This document shows positions 1 to 7,472 of a stretch of DNA of 43,732 nt, piece by piece (position 1 is the first letter of the stretch; every line of letters begins with the position of its first letter). The notes under the pieces are model-generated. The model did no database searches and had not been told where the DNA came from. It saw only the letters and a list, made by a program, of their open reading frames with translations. The translations under genes were made by a program, and so were the position numbers. The DNA is from an uncultured Pseudomonadota bacterium (GTDB lineage Bacteria > Myxococcota_A > UBA796 > SXON01): NCBI GenBank assembly GCA_903844155.1, contig CAIMSU010000047.1:1-43732 (forward strand). The letters are read 5' to 3'.

Positions 1-1
1 C

Positions 2-202
2 AAAGCCATGGATCGCATCATCAATGAGATTAGGTTGGAACCGGGGAAAGCAACGATCCACTACTCGTGGAAGGTGGAGCCGGAGGCTTATACCTACCAG
101 GATCCATTAGGCCCGCCTGAGGGGTCAGCCCCGATAAACCGAGGCTGGGTCTCCTGCGGGGACGTGTCGAGGCCGAAGTTCCACATGACAGCGGCATTGT
201 AG
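2..202 (+). CDS. C-terminal fragment of a serine-recombinase-like protein (5' end outside window)
   Basis: The frame is open from the left edge to a TAG at 200-202, so this is the end of a gene that starts outside the window. The residues MDRIINEIRLEPGKATIHY, ending a few residues later in DPLGPPEG, match in spacing the C-terminal tail of the intact large serine recombinase at 30701-32332 (RLVEKITLSDGGAHVDYRV, then DPSGPP). That tail follows the coiled-coil region of large serine recombinases. The last 25 residues look unrelated and may be read-through after decay. Only the tail is visible, so activity cannot be judged. Confidence 0.5.
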   Translation, partial: KAMDRIINEIRLEPGKATIHYSWKVEPEAYTYQDPLGPPEGSAPINRGWVSCGDVSRPKFHMTAAL

Positions 203-266
203 CCGGTCCATCGCTCCCCGACCCGCCCCCGGTGGTGCCGCTGACGGCATCGGGGTAGCCACCGCT

Positions 267-548
267 ATGCTCCTCTTCCTCGCCGCCTGCGCCCATGAGC
301 CGGACCCCGCCGCCGGAGCCGACAAGTACGACCTGTTCTGCTCATCGTGCCACGGCGCTGACGGCACCGCTGGAGTCCAGGTCGACGGGATCGCGGCGAC
401 GGACCTATCGACCGTCGTCCCCACACTTTCGGACAACACGCTCACGACGGTCATCCAGGACGGCTACCTCAAGATGCCCAAGCAGGACCTCGACGACGAC
501 GAGACGGCCGACGTGATCGCCTACCTGCGGGAGACCTTCGGCGGCTGA
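267..548 (+). CDS. small c-type cytochrome lipoprotein
   Basis: A 93-residue protein with a very short signal ending in the lipobox LAAC (Cys at about residue 8), followed by one CSSCH heme motif near residues 26-30 and a likely axial Met in LKMPKQ near residue 70. It ends in a helix typical of class I cytochromes c (ADVIAYLRETFGG). It should be a lipid-anchored, periplasm-facing electron carrier. The stop lies 10 nt from that of the convergent lipoprotein gene. A small CTCGT/ACGAG hairpin at 551-564 sits between them but lacks a T-tract. The redox partner is unknown; nearby heme enzymes are candidates. Confidence 0.85.
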   Translation: MLLFLAACAHEPDPAAGADKYDLFCSSCHGADGTAGVQVDGIAATDLSTVVPTLSDNTLTTVIQDGYLKMPKQDLDDDETADVIAYLRETFGG

Positions 549-557
549 TCCTCGTTC

Positions 558-953
558 CTACGAGCAGACCGAATCATCCACCGTGATGTAGATCGTGACG
601 CCGACATAGGGGATCAACGCCGAATGGTCCGCCAGCGCGAGGTCCACCGCGAGCTGGTAGTCCGCCTCGGCCACGTCGCTGATCTCGACGGTCTCCTGGT
701 CCGACTGCGCCACCTCCTGCCCGTTCAGGTAGACATGCATGTGCCCGGTGTTCGGTGGCGGATCCTCGATCGTCTCGTTGGTGAGCGTGAAGTTCTGGAC
801 ATCGGTGACGACGACCAACGGGTTCCCGCACACCGTGTCCCCGTCCGAAGGGCTGACGAGCGTGAGCGAGGGGTCACCAGAAGTCGCCGCGGCGGCGTCG
901 TCGTTCGAGACCGGACGACAGCCGAAGGGAAGGAGAAGGGCGAGAAGAATCAC
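558..953 (-). CDS. lipoprotein, beta-rich family with a TLVSPSDGDTV opening
   Basis: A GTG start at 953 gives 131 residues beginning VILLALLLPFGC, a good lipoprotein signal; the reverse frame stays open further upstream but turns into Arg/Gly-rich shadow sequence. The mature part starts after an Asp/Ala linker with LTLVSPSDGDTV, then GHMHVYLNGQ, and ends in VTIYITVDDSVC. The opening (L-SP-x-x-G-x-T-V) and the final beta-strand pattern recur in the lipoproteins at 4244-4669 and 6166-6648, which I take as paralogues. The GHMHVYL segment recalls DUF4399-like domains, but that is tentative. It is divergent from the regB-like gene across about 100 bp. Confidence 0.78.
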   Translation of the reverse strand: MILLALLLPFGCRPVSNDDAAAATSGDPSLTLVSPSDGDTVCGNPLVVVTDVQNFTLTNETIEDPPPNTGHMHVYLNGQEVAQSDQETVEISDVAEADYQLAVDLALADHSALIPYVGVTIYITVDDSVCS

Positions 954-1052
954 GGTGCATCCAGACAGCGCATCGTATCGTGGCGCAGGCGCGCGACATC
1001 CGCGACCCCGGAACGGGCGGGGGGCGAGAGGTGGAACGGTTAGAACCATGCG

Positions 1053-2288
1053 GTGATCCTCCCGTCGCCCTCCGATCCCATCTTCGCCCAGTCCTGGCTG
1101 GTCCGCCTCCGCTGGGGCGCAACGCTCGGCCAGATCGCCGCCGTCGGATTCGCCGGCTTCGTGGCGCATGCAGCGGTGCCAGTCCTGCCCGTCACCGGAG
1201 TCGTGCTCACGACGACGGTGTCGAATCTCGCGCTTTCCCGTGCCCGGCACGCGATCGCCGTCCCGGTCGCCGTCATCCTCGATCTCGCGCTGCTGACCGT
1301 GCTGCTCGCGCTGACCGGAGGGGCGTCCAACCCCTTCAGCGTCCTCTACCTCCTGCACGTCGCGCTCGCCGCCGTCCTGCTCGGTCCCCGGTGGACGTGG
1401 TTCGTGACGGGCCTCGCAAGCCTCGGTTTCGCGGTGTTGTTCCCCTTCACCGACATGCACGCGATGCACTCCCAGGGGATGGACGGGGTCAACACCCACC
1501 TGTGGGGGATGTGGCTCGCACTCGGGGTGACCGGCGCGGGTATCGCCTGGTTCGTGGCCAGCCTTGCCTCAGCGCTTCGGGACCGGGAGGCGGAATTGGC
1601 GAGGTTGCGACGGACGGCCGAGCGTCAGGAGCGGATCGTGTCTCTGGCGACGCTCGCGGCCGGAGCCGCCCATGAGCTGGGCTCGCCGCTCGCGGTGATC
1701 GCCGTGACCGCCCGCGAAGTGGAACGGATGGCCGACGAGCTTCCGCACCCCGACATCGCGGGGGACGCGCGGGAGATGCGCGCCCAGGTCGAGCGGTGCA
1801 AGGAGATCGTGAGCCGGCTGACCCAACGTGCGGGCGCCTCGCAGGGCGACGTGGTGACGACGACGGCCATTCCAGAAGTCTGGTCCGAGCTGCGTCATCG
1901 GCTGCCCGTGCCAGATGCGGGTCGCGTCGTGTGGCCGCCATCGGAGGGCGACGCGGGGGTTCGTGCGCCTCGCGCGGCGCTGCTGGAGGCGCTCACGTCG
2001 CTGCTGCGGAACGCCCTGCAAGCCGGACCGGGGACCGTTCGAATCCGTGCCGATCGCGCCGGTGCGGCCCTTCGGTTCGTGGTCGAGGACGATGGCGCCG
2101 GCATCGCGCCGGAGACGATTGAACGGGTCGGCGAGCCGTTCTTCACGACGCGTCCGGCGGGCGAGGGCATGGGTCTCGGGGTGTTCATCGCGCGTCGCTT
2201 CGCCGAGGGGCTCGGGGGTGGCGTGGATGTCGCGTCCGAGGTGGGGCGCGGCACACGGGTCACGCTCACCGTCCCGGCGGCGGCGTGA
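1053..2288 (+). CDS. regB: RegB/PrrB-type redox-sensing histidine kinase (copy 1)
   Basis: A 411-residue membrane kinase from a GTG start (an upstream ATG at 1048 hits a stop at once). The N-terminal half has about five to six membrane spans and contains LTGGASNPF (87-95), matching the RegB quinone-binding loop. The H-box AAHELGSPL has His207 with the usual following Glu. Cys249, in ERCKEIV, lies 42 residues later, where RegB has its redox-active cysteine. The N-box LLRNALQAG, DDGAGI and GMGLGVF complete the ATPase domain. It overlaps the regulator gene by 4 nt (GTGA). It probably senses quinone or redox state and phosphorylates the downstream RegA-like protein. Confidence 0.92.
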   Translation: MILPSPSDPIFAQSWLVRLRWGATLGQIAAVGFAGFVAHAAVPVLPVTGVVLTTTVSNLALSRARHAIAVPVAVILDLALLTVLLALTGGASNPFSVLYLLHVALAAVLLGPRWTWFVTGLASLGFAVLFPFTDMHAMHSQGMDGVNTHLWGMWLALGVTGAGIAWFVASLASALRDREAELARLRRTAERQERIVSLATLAAGAAHELGSPLAVIAVTAREVERMADELPHPDIAGDAREMRAQVERCKEIVSRLTQRAGASQGDVVTTTAIPEVWSELRHRLPVPDAGRVVWPPSEGDAGVRAPRAALLEALTSLLRNALQAGPGTVRIRADRAGAALRFVVEDDGAGIAPETIERVGEPFFTTRPAGEGMGLGVFIARRFAEGLGGGVDVASEVGRGTRVTLTVPAAA

Positions 2289-2869
2289 GCGCGCCCGGCG
2301 ACGGACGAACGCTCCTGCTCGTCGAGGACGATGAGGCGCTCCAGGTGCGCCTCGGGGCGGCGTTGCGCCGGCGCGGGTTCGAGGTGATCGCCGCCCGCAG
2401 CGCCGAGGAAGCCGTGCGCGCCTCCCGAACGGACAGCCCGGAGCTGGCCCTCGTCGATCTCCGGCTGCCGGACGGGGACGGGATCGGCGTCGTCCGCCGC
2501 ATCCACGAAGCCGATCCCACCACGAACATCGTCGTATTCACCGGCTACGGGAGCATCGCGACCGCGCTGGAGGCGGTGAAGGTCGGAGCGAGCTGGTTCC
2601 TCACCAAGCCGGCCGACGCGGACGAGATCCTCGCGGCTTTCGCGCGGGGGGACGAGACGCTTCGGGAGGCGCTCGGTCTCCCGGCATTCGACGCCCCGAA
2701 CGACAACCCGCCTGCCCATTCGCCGCCTTCGCTCGCCCGCGTGGAGTGGGAGCACATCCAGCGGGTGATGGCCGACTGCGGCGGGAACGTCAGCCATGCG
2801 GCGAAGGCGCTCGGCATCCATCGGCGATCTCTACAGCGCAAGCTCGGGCGAAAGCCGAACCTTCGTTGA
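2285..2869 (+). CDS. regA: RegA/PrrA/ActR-type response regulator (copy 1)
   Basis: A 194-residue regulator with a GTG start overlapping the kinase stop. The receiver domain has acidic residues LVEDDE (12-17), phosphoacceptor Asp58 in LVDLRLPDGDG, Thr86 and Lys108. After a proline-rich linker there is a Fis-type helix-turn-helix with GGNVSHAAKALGIHRRSLQR, the hallmark of RegA/PrrA/ActR. Family members bind two-block GCGNC/GNCGC palindromes; similar palindromes occur at 3027, 5174, 17521 and 23621. The linker is longer than in copy 2 (16980-17498). Confidence 0.93.
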   Translation: MSAPGDGRTLLLVEDDEALQVRLGAALRRRGFEVIAARSAEEAVRASRTDSPELALVDLRLPDGDGIGVVRRIHEADPTTNIVVFTGYGSIATALEAVKVGASWFLTKPADADEILAAFARGDETLREALGLPAFDAPNDNPPAHSPPSLARVEWEHIQRVMADCGGNVSHAAKALGIHRRSLQRKLGRKPNLR

Positions 2870-3026
2870 TTCGACTACGTCGCATCAATGACGACGACGG
2901 GTCCGGCGTCGTCTACCTCTCGGCGGTGGTGGACGGCGGGGTGGACGAGACGTTCTCCGCGACAGTGACCACCAGCGAGGGGTAGGTCTTTGCGGCGGGC
3001 CAGCGCGGCTCGTCGTCGGTTTACGC

Positions 3027-3043
3027 CGCGACAACTCGCCGCA
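3027..3043. promoter_or_regulatory. putative RegA-type operator CGCGAC-N5-GCCGCA
   Basis: CGCGAC, spacer aactc, GCCGCA: an imperfect inverted repeat with the same geometry as sites at 5174, 17521 and 23621. It lies 45 bp before the start of the YtkA-like lipoprotein gene at 3089 and downstream of a regA-like gene. The binding protein is inferred from the known GCGNC/GNCGC preference of RegA/PrrA. Confidence 0.5.
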
Positions 3044-3088
3044 CTGGTGGGCACGGCGCTCTTCCGCGGCCCCGGATAGCCCGACGCC

Positions 3089-3451
3089 GTGCTGATCCTG
3101 CTCTTCGCCTGCGCTGGTGCATCGCCTCTGGTCGGGGACACCCTCAGCGAGGGTGGATCCTGGCACCTGACGCTCGACACCACCGAGCTCGACCGCGGTG
3201 CCACAGACGTCGTGATCACGGTCGGGAACGCAGCGACGGACGAGCCCGCAGTCGGGCTTTCCCTCGTCGCGCGCCCCGGCATGGACGAGATGTCCCACGC
3301 GATGGACCTGGCCGAGTTCACTGAGGGCGACGCCGGCAACTACACTGCCCGCTTGACCTTCGACATGGCGGGCGTCTGGGACCTCGTCGGCTACGCGGCG
3401 GACACCGACGACGCGGAGGCGTTTTCCTTCGTCGTCGAGGTGCTCCAGTGA
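3089..3451 (+). CDS. YtkA/FixH-like lipoprotein
   Basis: A 120-residue protein from a GTG start with signal and lipobox LLFACAG (Cys about residue 8). The mature part resembles the single immunoglobulin-like YtkA/FixH domain: residues PGMDEMSHAMD near the middle and the closing MAGVWDLVGYA. Such domains often carry Met/His pairs and occur beside copper or cytochrome oxidase genes. It overlaps the next gene by 4 nt (GTGA), so the two are probably cotranslated. Two further lipoproteins at 4673-5122 and 5240-5803 share the same fold signature (M-SGVWNVT and SGEWTVRF). A putative RegA operator lies just upstream. Confidence 0.78.
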   Translation: MLILLFACAGASPLVGDTLSEGGSWHLTLDTTELDRGATDVVITVGNAATDEPAVGLSLVARPGMDEMSHAMDLAEFTEGDAGNYTARLTFDMAGVWDLVGYAADTDDAEAFSFVVEVLQ

Positions 3452-4254
3452 TCCTCGCGCTCCTCTTGCCCGTCGCACACGCCGCGTCGTGCTGCTCGAC
3501 CGTCGGCGCGCAGGCGACCACGCTCGCGTCCTGCGACACGTTGGGCGTCGTGATCGGCGGCGGTGGGTCCGCCGATTTCGGGGGTTGGGGCTGGGACGGC
3601 GGGTGGACGCCGGTCGGCGACGACGGCGGCGGCTCGGCGTCGGTCTCGTTCGCCGTCATGGGCCGGTTCACCCCGTGGCTTCAGGGCGGCTTCCGGTTCC
3701 CGGTGACGATGCTGGTCGATCGACTCGACGGCGTTTCGACAACGGACTTCGGGGTCGGTGAGGGGCTGGCCTGGGTGGATTTGGAGACGCCCGCGGGGTG
3801 GCCGGGCACCCGAACGCCCCGGCTCGCGCTGGAGGTCGGGCTTGGGACCGAAGGGCCGTCGGGAATGTCGCCCGGCGCCAAGGTGGCGCAGGTGGCCTTG
3901 CGGGCGTCCAAGGTCGCCGGAGCTTGGGGCGGCTGGGCGACGGCGTCGGGAAGGGTCGCGATCATCGGCGTGGCGACCCCTGACGGAGACGCCTCGCTCG
4001 TCGTCGATCGGGCCCTTGGCGCGCGCACCCGGTTGGGCGTGGGACTGGCCGCCCAGGCAACGGCCGGAGCGCTACCCGCACTCGCAACCTCATTCGGTCC
4101 GACGCTGACGCTGTCCCCGACGGCTTCCGACACCGTCATGCTCTCGGTGCGAACGGCGCTTCCCGTGGGCGATCTCGGCCGGAACACGGCGTCGAGCTTC
4201 GTCGCCACGCTCGACTGGCAGCACGTCATCGATCGGCGCTCCGATGGCGGGTGA
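3448..4254 (+). CDS. outer-membrane beta-barrel-like protein, Gly-rich
   Basis: A 268-residue protein from a GTG start with a signal peptide cleaved near PVAHAASCC. The mature N-terminus has a Cys-Cys pair and a glycine-rich stretch (IGGGGSADFGGWGWDGG). The rest alternates polar and hydrophobic residues in strand-sized runs (RFTPWLQGGFRFPV, TRLGVGLAAQA, DTVMLSVRTALPVG) ending in DWQHV, as in small outer-membrane barrels. It overlaps the genes on both sides, so it belongs to a 3089-4669 operon. I cannot name a transported substrate; a metal-related role is suggested only by context. Confidence 0.72.
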   Translation: MILALLLPVAHAASCCSTVGAQATTLASCDTLGVVIGGGGSADFGGWGWDGGWTPVGDDGGGSASVSFAVMGRFTPWLQGGFRFPVTMLVDRLDGVSTTDFGVGEGLAWVDLETPAGWPGTRTPRLALEVGLGTEGPSGMSPGAKVAQVALRASKVAGAWGGWATASGRVAIIGVATPDGDASLVVDRALGARTRLGVGLAAQATAGALPALATSFGPTLTLSPTASDTVMLSVRTALPVGDLGRNTASSFVATLDWQHVIDRRSDGG

Positions 4255-4669
4255 TGCCTGGGTGGCAACGCTGTTCCTCCCGCTCCTGGCCTGCGCCGGA
4301 ACGGCGACGGACACCAGCATTCCCGCTTCCACCCTCGAATGGCTCTCCCCGTCCGGTGGCGAGACGGTGGCCGCCGGGGATGTCTCCTGCTCCATCGTGA
4401 TCGACCACTTCACGTTGTGGAGCCCCGCGAAGGGCAACGAGGGCGAGCCAATCGGCTACTTTGCGGTGAGGGTGGACGATGCGGCCGCCATCGAGTCGGC
4501 GTCGACGGTCTTCTCGCTGACCATCGACGCCGGAGCCCACGACCTCACGGCGCAGCTCTACTACGCAGACGGCGACCCGGTGCTCACCGCCGACGACGCG
4601 GTCTGCGACGCCACCTCCGATGCCACCTGCGACCCGGTCGTCAGCACCATCCACGTCACTGCGGAGTAG
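4244..4669 (+). CDS. lipoprotein, same family as 558-953 and 6166-6648
   Basis: A 141-residue protein starting at an ATG that overlaps the previous gene by 11 nt. The signal ends in lipobox LLAC. The mature part begins LEWLSPSGGETVAAGDV and continues through FTLWSP, YFAVRVDD, AGAHDLTAQLYYADGDPVL to a final strand VSTIHVTAE. The order L-SP-x-GGET, then GxHxLxAxLxYADGxPL, is shared strongly with the lipoprotein at 6166-6648. Two Cys (VCDATSDATC) may form a disulfide. Function unknown; probably an exported beta-sandwich. Confidence 0.78.
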   Translation: MAGDAWVATLFLPLLACAGTATDTSIPASTLEWLSPSGGETVAAGDVSCSIVIDHFTLWSPAKGNEGEPIGYFAVRVDDAAAIESASTVFSLTIDAGAHDLTAQLYYADGDPVLTADDAVCDATSDATCDPVVSTIHVTAE

Positions 4670-4685
4670 GGCTCAGCCTACGCAG
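4659..4685. terminator. possible bidirectional hairpin between convergent genes
   Basis: CTGCG (4659-4663) pairs with CGCAG (4681-4685) and TAGG (4667-4670) with CCTA (4677-4680), with a 3-nt bulge and a 6-nt loop. It covers both stop codons of the convergent lipoprotein genes. There is no clear T-tract, so intrinsic termination is uncertain. Confidence 0.35.
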
Positions 4686-5122
4686 AAGGTGAACACGGCC
4701 TGATCGGACACGTCACCCTCCTCAGCCGTCAAGGTGACGTTCCAGACGCCGGACATGAACAGGTAGACCGGGCTGATGTCGTAGTCGTCGCCGTTCCGAG
4801 TCGTCACGGGCGTCGCGCTGGTGCCGTGCCCCATGTCGGGCATGAACGGCACGGCGGTGAGCGTGGCGTCCGTGACGGCCCCCGCTGAATCGGCGAGGGA
4901 GATCGTCCAGTCGTTCGTGCCCTGAACCGGCGGCGCGGGATCGCTGGAGACGAGGGTGAACGTGTAGATTCCGGAGTCGCCGTCGTGGATCAGATCGGGT
5001 GCGTAGCTGTCGATGCGCGGGTCGGACGCGCAGGCGGGCGGGGACGTGTCAACGGTGCTCGCGGCGGTGTCGCCACCCGAGCCCGAAGAGCATGCGAAAA
5101 GGAGGAGGCCGAGGAGCGTCAT
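4673..5122 (-). CDS. YtkA/FixH-like lipoprotein
   Basis: An ATG at 5122 gives 149 residues with signal MTLLGLLLFAC (lipobox LFAC) and a Ser/Gly/Asp/Thr linker. The open frame continues upstream, but that part is Gly/Arg/Val-rich shadow of the opposite gene. The mature domain contains FMPDMGHGT, where Met-x-x-Met-x-His could bind copper, and the closing strand FMSGVWNVTLTA typical of YtkA-like domains. It is divergent from the lipoprotein at 5240; a RegA-type palindrome lies between them at 5174-5190. Confidence 0.82.
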   Translation of the reverse strand: MTLLGLLLFACSSGSGGDTAASTVDTSPPACASDPRIDSYAPDLIHDGDSGIYTFTLVSSDPAPPVQGTNDWTISLADSAGAVTDATLTAVPFMPDMGHGTSATPVTTRNGDDYDISPVYLFMSGVWNVTLTAEEGDVSDQAVFTFCVG

Positions 5123-5173
5123 GGCGCACCAGTCTACTTCGGTCGAACGCGGGAAGACGCCCCATTGCGGCAG

Positions 5174-5190
5174 TGCGACACCTTGCCGCA
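5174..5190. promoter_or_regulatory. putative RegA-type operator TGCGAC-N5-GCCGCA
   Basis: TGCGAC, spacer acctt, GCCGCA. It sits between divergent YtkA-like lipoprotein genes, 51 bp from one start and 49 bp from the other, so one site could control both. The geometry equals that of the sites at 3027, 17521 and 23621. Confidence 0.55.
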
Positions 5191-5239
5191 TCGACGGCGA
5201 CGGGAAGCCAGCTACATCGTGGGCGACCTGGAGGTCCGC

Positions 5240-5803
5240 TTGCGTCTTTCGTCCCTCATCCTCATTTCCTCGCTTCTCACCGCTTGCACCGGCAAGTCCG
5301 ACGACACCGGCACCTGCGACTCGCCCGGCGGGCCCGCCGACGGCACGCCCGACGCCCACTGCACGGCCGCCGACTACGTCACCGTGGACCCGACCGACTG
5401 CCAGACCGCCACGGACACCGGGGGCATGGCCGACTACGGGGACACCATGTACGGCTACTCGGGTGACGACGACGACTGCAAGTACGCCGTCACCTGGTCG
5501 TCCACGGACATCTGCGAGGGCACCGGGGTGACGTTCACTGTCAACGTGAACTACCTCGCCGACGGGACCGCCACGACGGGGGCCGACCCGCAGATCGAGG
5601 GCTACCTCACCTCCGACACTACACATGTCCTCCCGAATTCCGGCGTCCAGACGACCGAGGTTGGCGGCGGCCAGTACACGGTCGGCCCGATCGACTTCGA
5701 CGCGAGCGGCGAGTGGACCGTGCGCTTCCACTTCTTCGAGACGTGCGCCGACACCGAGACCGGGCCACATGGCCACGCCGCGTTCGCGGTCGACGTCCCC
5801 TGA
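5240..5803 (+). CDS. YtkA/FixH-like lipoprotein, larger variant
   Basis: I choose the TTG at 5240 because GGAGG lies at 5230-5234 with good spacing and gives RLSSLILISSLLTAC, a clean lipoprotein signal; a GTG at 5219 is the alternative. The 187-residue product has a DDTGT linker, several Cys and a domain ending SGEWTVRFHFFETC then GPHGHAAFAVDVP, comparable to the two smaller YtkA-like lipoproteins. Asp/His-rich parts suggest possible metal binding. It starts a rightward series that runs through the cytochrome, lipoprotein and MbnP genes to 7457. Confidence 0.82.
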   Translation: MRLSSLILISSLLTACTGKSDDTGTCDSPGGPADGTPDAHCTAADYVTVDPTDCQTATDTGGMADYGDTMYGYSGDDDDCKYAVTWSSTDICEGTGVTFTVNVNYLADGTATTGADPQIEGYLTSDTTHVLPNSGVQTTEVGGGQYTVGPIDFDASGEWTVRFHFFETCADTETGPHGHAAFAVDVP

Positions 5804-6150
5804 TCGCGTGCCTGTGGCTCCTCGCCGCGTGCTCGGGCACGCCGGACTCGTCCGACACGGGGACCGGGTGCCCGAACGATCTGCCGGCCGACTGCCCGGC
5901 CGACGTCCCCGACTACAACGCAGATGTCGCGCCGATCATCGCGGATCGGTGCCTCTCGTGCCACTCCCCGGGCGGTGCGGGCGAGGCCGGGCATGATTTT
6001 ACAACCTGGGACACGTTGAACGCGCAGCAGACGACGGTGCTCACGCAGGTCTATGCGTGCAAGATGCCGCCGGAAGGGGCTCCCCCGCTCACGTCCGCCG
6101 AACGGGGGACGCTGCTGGACTGGCTCGTGTGCGGCGCACCGGGCGATTAA
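5800..6150 (+). CDS. monoheme cytochrome lipoprotein, homologous to the third heme domain of MbnH
   Basis: Placed from CTG at 5800, which overlaps the upstream TGA (CTGA) and directly begins the signal LIACLWLLAAC. No ATG/GTG/TTG is close; GTG 5743 or ATG 5713 would add an Arg-rich leader. The mature part has a SSDTGT linker, CP-x-D-x-P motifs, YNADVAPIIADRCLSCH with one heme motif, a Met in CKMPPEG, and ends RGTLLDWLVCGAP. Nearly the same pattern forms the C-terminal domain (about residues 376-468) of the diheme enzyme at 7473-8879. It is probably an electron donor or acceptor for the MbnH-type enzyme. Confidence 0.78.
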   Translation: MIACLWLLAACSGTPDSSDTGTGCPNDLPADCPADVPDYNADVAPIIADRCLSCHSPGGAGEAGHDFTTWDTLNAQQTTVLTQVYACKMPPEGAPPLTSAERGTLLDWLVCGAPGD

Positions 6151-6165
6151 GGCAGGGGATTGACC

Positions 6166-6648
6166 ATGTACCGATTTACACCCATCGCCCTCCTCGCCGC
6201 CTGCGTCGGCCTCGTCGCCTGCTCTGGCTCCGGCGACTCGTCGGACACTGCGCCCGTGTTCCACCCGTCGCTCACGTTCCTGACGCCGCTCGACGGCGAG
6301 ACCGAGCCGACGGGCGATCTTGGCGTGTCGATGGTGATCTCGGAGTTCAACCTCGTCGACCCGTCCACGGCTCGTGCCGACGAGCTGGTGCCCGCAGGAG
6401 CGCCGCTCACGCTGACCTTGCTGAGCGGCACGGCGTGGGCACACAACGCCGCCGGAACACCCGCAGGCTACTGCGAATTGACCTACGACGGCACGTTGTT
6501 CGCCGATCTCGCCGCGACCACCACCACCCTGCCGGGTGTGACTGCCGGCCCGCATACGCTGGAAGCGCACCTCCTCTACGCTGACGGTCACCCCCTCGAC
6601 CCCGACATCGACGTGAGCATCGCGTTCACGGCGGCGGCGACGCCGTGA
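6166..6648 (+). CDS. lipoprotein, same family as 4244-4669
   Basis: The ATG at 6166 follows AGGGGA at 6154-6159; a TTG at 6160 is less likely. The 160-residue product has signal and lipobox LVACSG and a SGDSSDT linker. The domain starts LTFLTPLDGETEPTGD and ends with GPHTLEAHLLYADGHPLD and a last strand VSIAFTAAA. The motif YADG-x-PL is shared with 4244-4669. It overlaps the MbnP start (TGATG), so it is probably cotranslated with MbnP. Function unknown; close coupling hints at copper handling. Confidence 0.82.
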   Translation: MYRFTPIALLAACVGLVACSGSGDSSDTAPVFHPSLTFLTPLDGETEPTGDLGVSMVISEFNLVDPSTARADELVPAGAPLTLTLLSGTAWAHNAAGTPAGYCELTYDGTLFADLAATTTTLPGVTAGPHTLEAHLLYADGHPLDPDIDVSIAFTAAATP

Positions 6649-7457
6649 TGCTGCTCGTCCTCGGCCTGTTCGCCTGCGCCCAGACGCAAACCGTCACGGT
6701 GCCCTTCATCGCCACAGTCAACGGCGATGCGTTCGCCTGCGGCCAGACCTACCCGGACGTGGGCTCCCCTGGCGACACCATCGACCCCATCGACCTCCGC
6801 CTGTTCGTCCACGACGTCGGCCTTGTCGATGACTCCGGCGCGACGGTCCCCATCGACCTCGACCAGGACGGCACCTGGCAGTACCAGAACGTCGCGCTCC
6901 TCGACTTCGAGGACGGCACGGGCGCATGCGAGACCGGCAGCCCGGACATGCACACCGAGCTGACCGGGACGGTCCCGAAAGGCACCTACGCCGGGCTTTC
7001 GTTCACGCTCGGCGTCCCCGACGACCTGAACCACATCGACGCCTCGACGGCGGATGCGCCGTTGAACGACACCGGGCTCTGGTGGGGTTGGCTCGGGGGC
7101 TACAAGTATGCCGCCATCGACGTCTCCACGCCGGTGAACCCCGAGTTCTACCTCCACCTCGGCGCGACGGACTGCACCGACGCGGGCGGCGGGTCCTATG
7201 CTTGTACGCTCGACAACCTCTCCGCGATCACATTGCCGGACTTCACGCCGGACAGCGACGCCATCAACCTCGATCTGTCGAGGCTCTACGCTGCGAGTGA
7301 CCTCGACGCGATCCCGGACGGGGTGACGGACTCGGTCTCCGGCTGCATGACGCTGGCCGGCGATCCCGAGTGCGGGCCGCTGTTGGCTGCGCTGGGATTG
7401 CCGTGGGACGACCAGGCCGCCGTGGAGCAGACCTTCTTCGAGGTACAAAGCCAGTAG
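6648..7457 (+). CDS. mbnP: MbnP-family copper-binding lipoprotein
   Basis: ATG at 6648 overlaps the preceding TGA (GTG at 6645 also possible); about 269 residues with lipobox LFAC. Features of the MbnP/four-Cys metallo-mystery-pair family are visible: VPFIATVNGDAFACG, then LRLFVHDVGLVDDSG, VALLDFEDGTGAC, the core GLSFTLGVPDDLNH, LWWGWLGGYKYA and FYLHLGATDC. In characterised MbnP a tryptophan is oxidised to kynurenine by the partner MbnH and helps bind copper; the W-W-x-W cluster near residue 146 is the obvious candidate here. The partner gene is convergent, stopping 15 nt beyond this stop. Confidence 0.9.
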   Translation: MLLVLGLFACAQTQTVTVPFIATVNGDAFACGQTYPDVGSPGDTIDPIDLRLFVHDVGLVDDSGATVPIDLDQDGTWQYQNVALLDFEDGTGACETGSPDMHTELTGTVPKGTYAGLSFTLGVPDDLNHIDASTADAPLNDTGLWWGWLGGYKYAAIDVSTPVNPEFYLHLGATDCTDAGGGSYACTLDNLSAITLPDFTPDSDAINLDLSRLYAASDLDAIPDGVTDSVSGCMTLAGDPECGPLLAALGLPWDDQAAVEQTFFEVQSQ

Positions 7458-7472
7458 TTGCCGTCTACCTGC

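Noticed and set aside
980-1040. RegA-type site before the first kinase gene
   Set aside because: GCGAC motifs near 994-1007 are direct, not inverted, and do not fit the 5-bp spacing.
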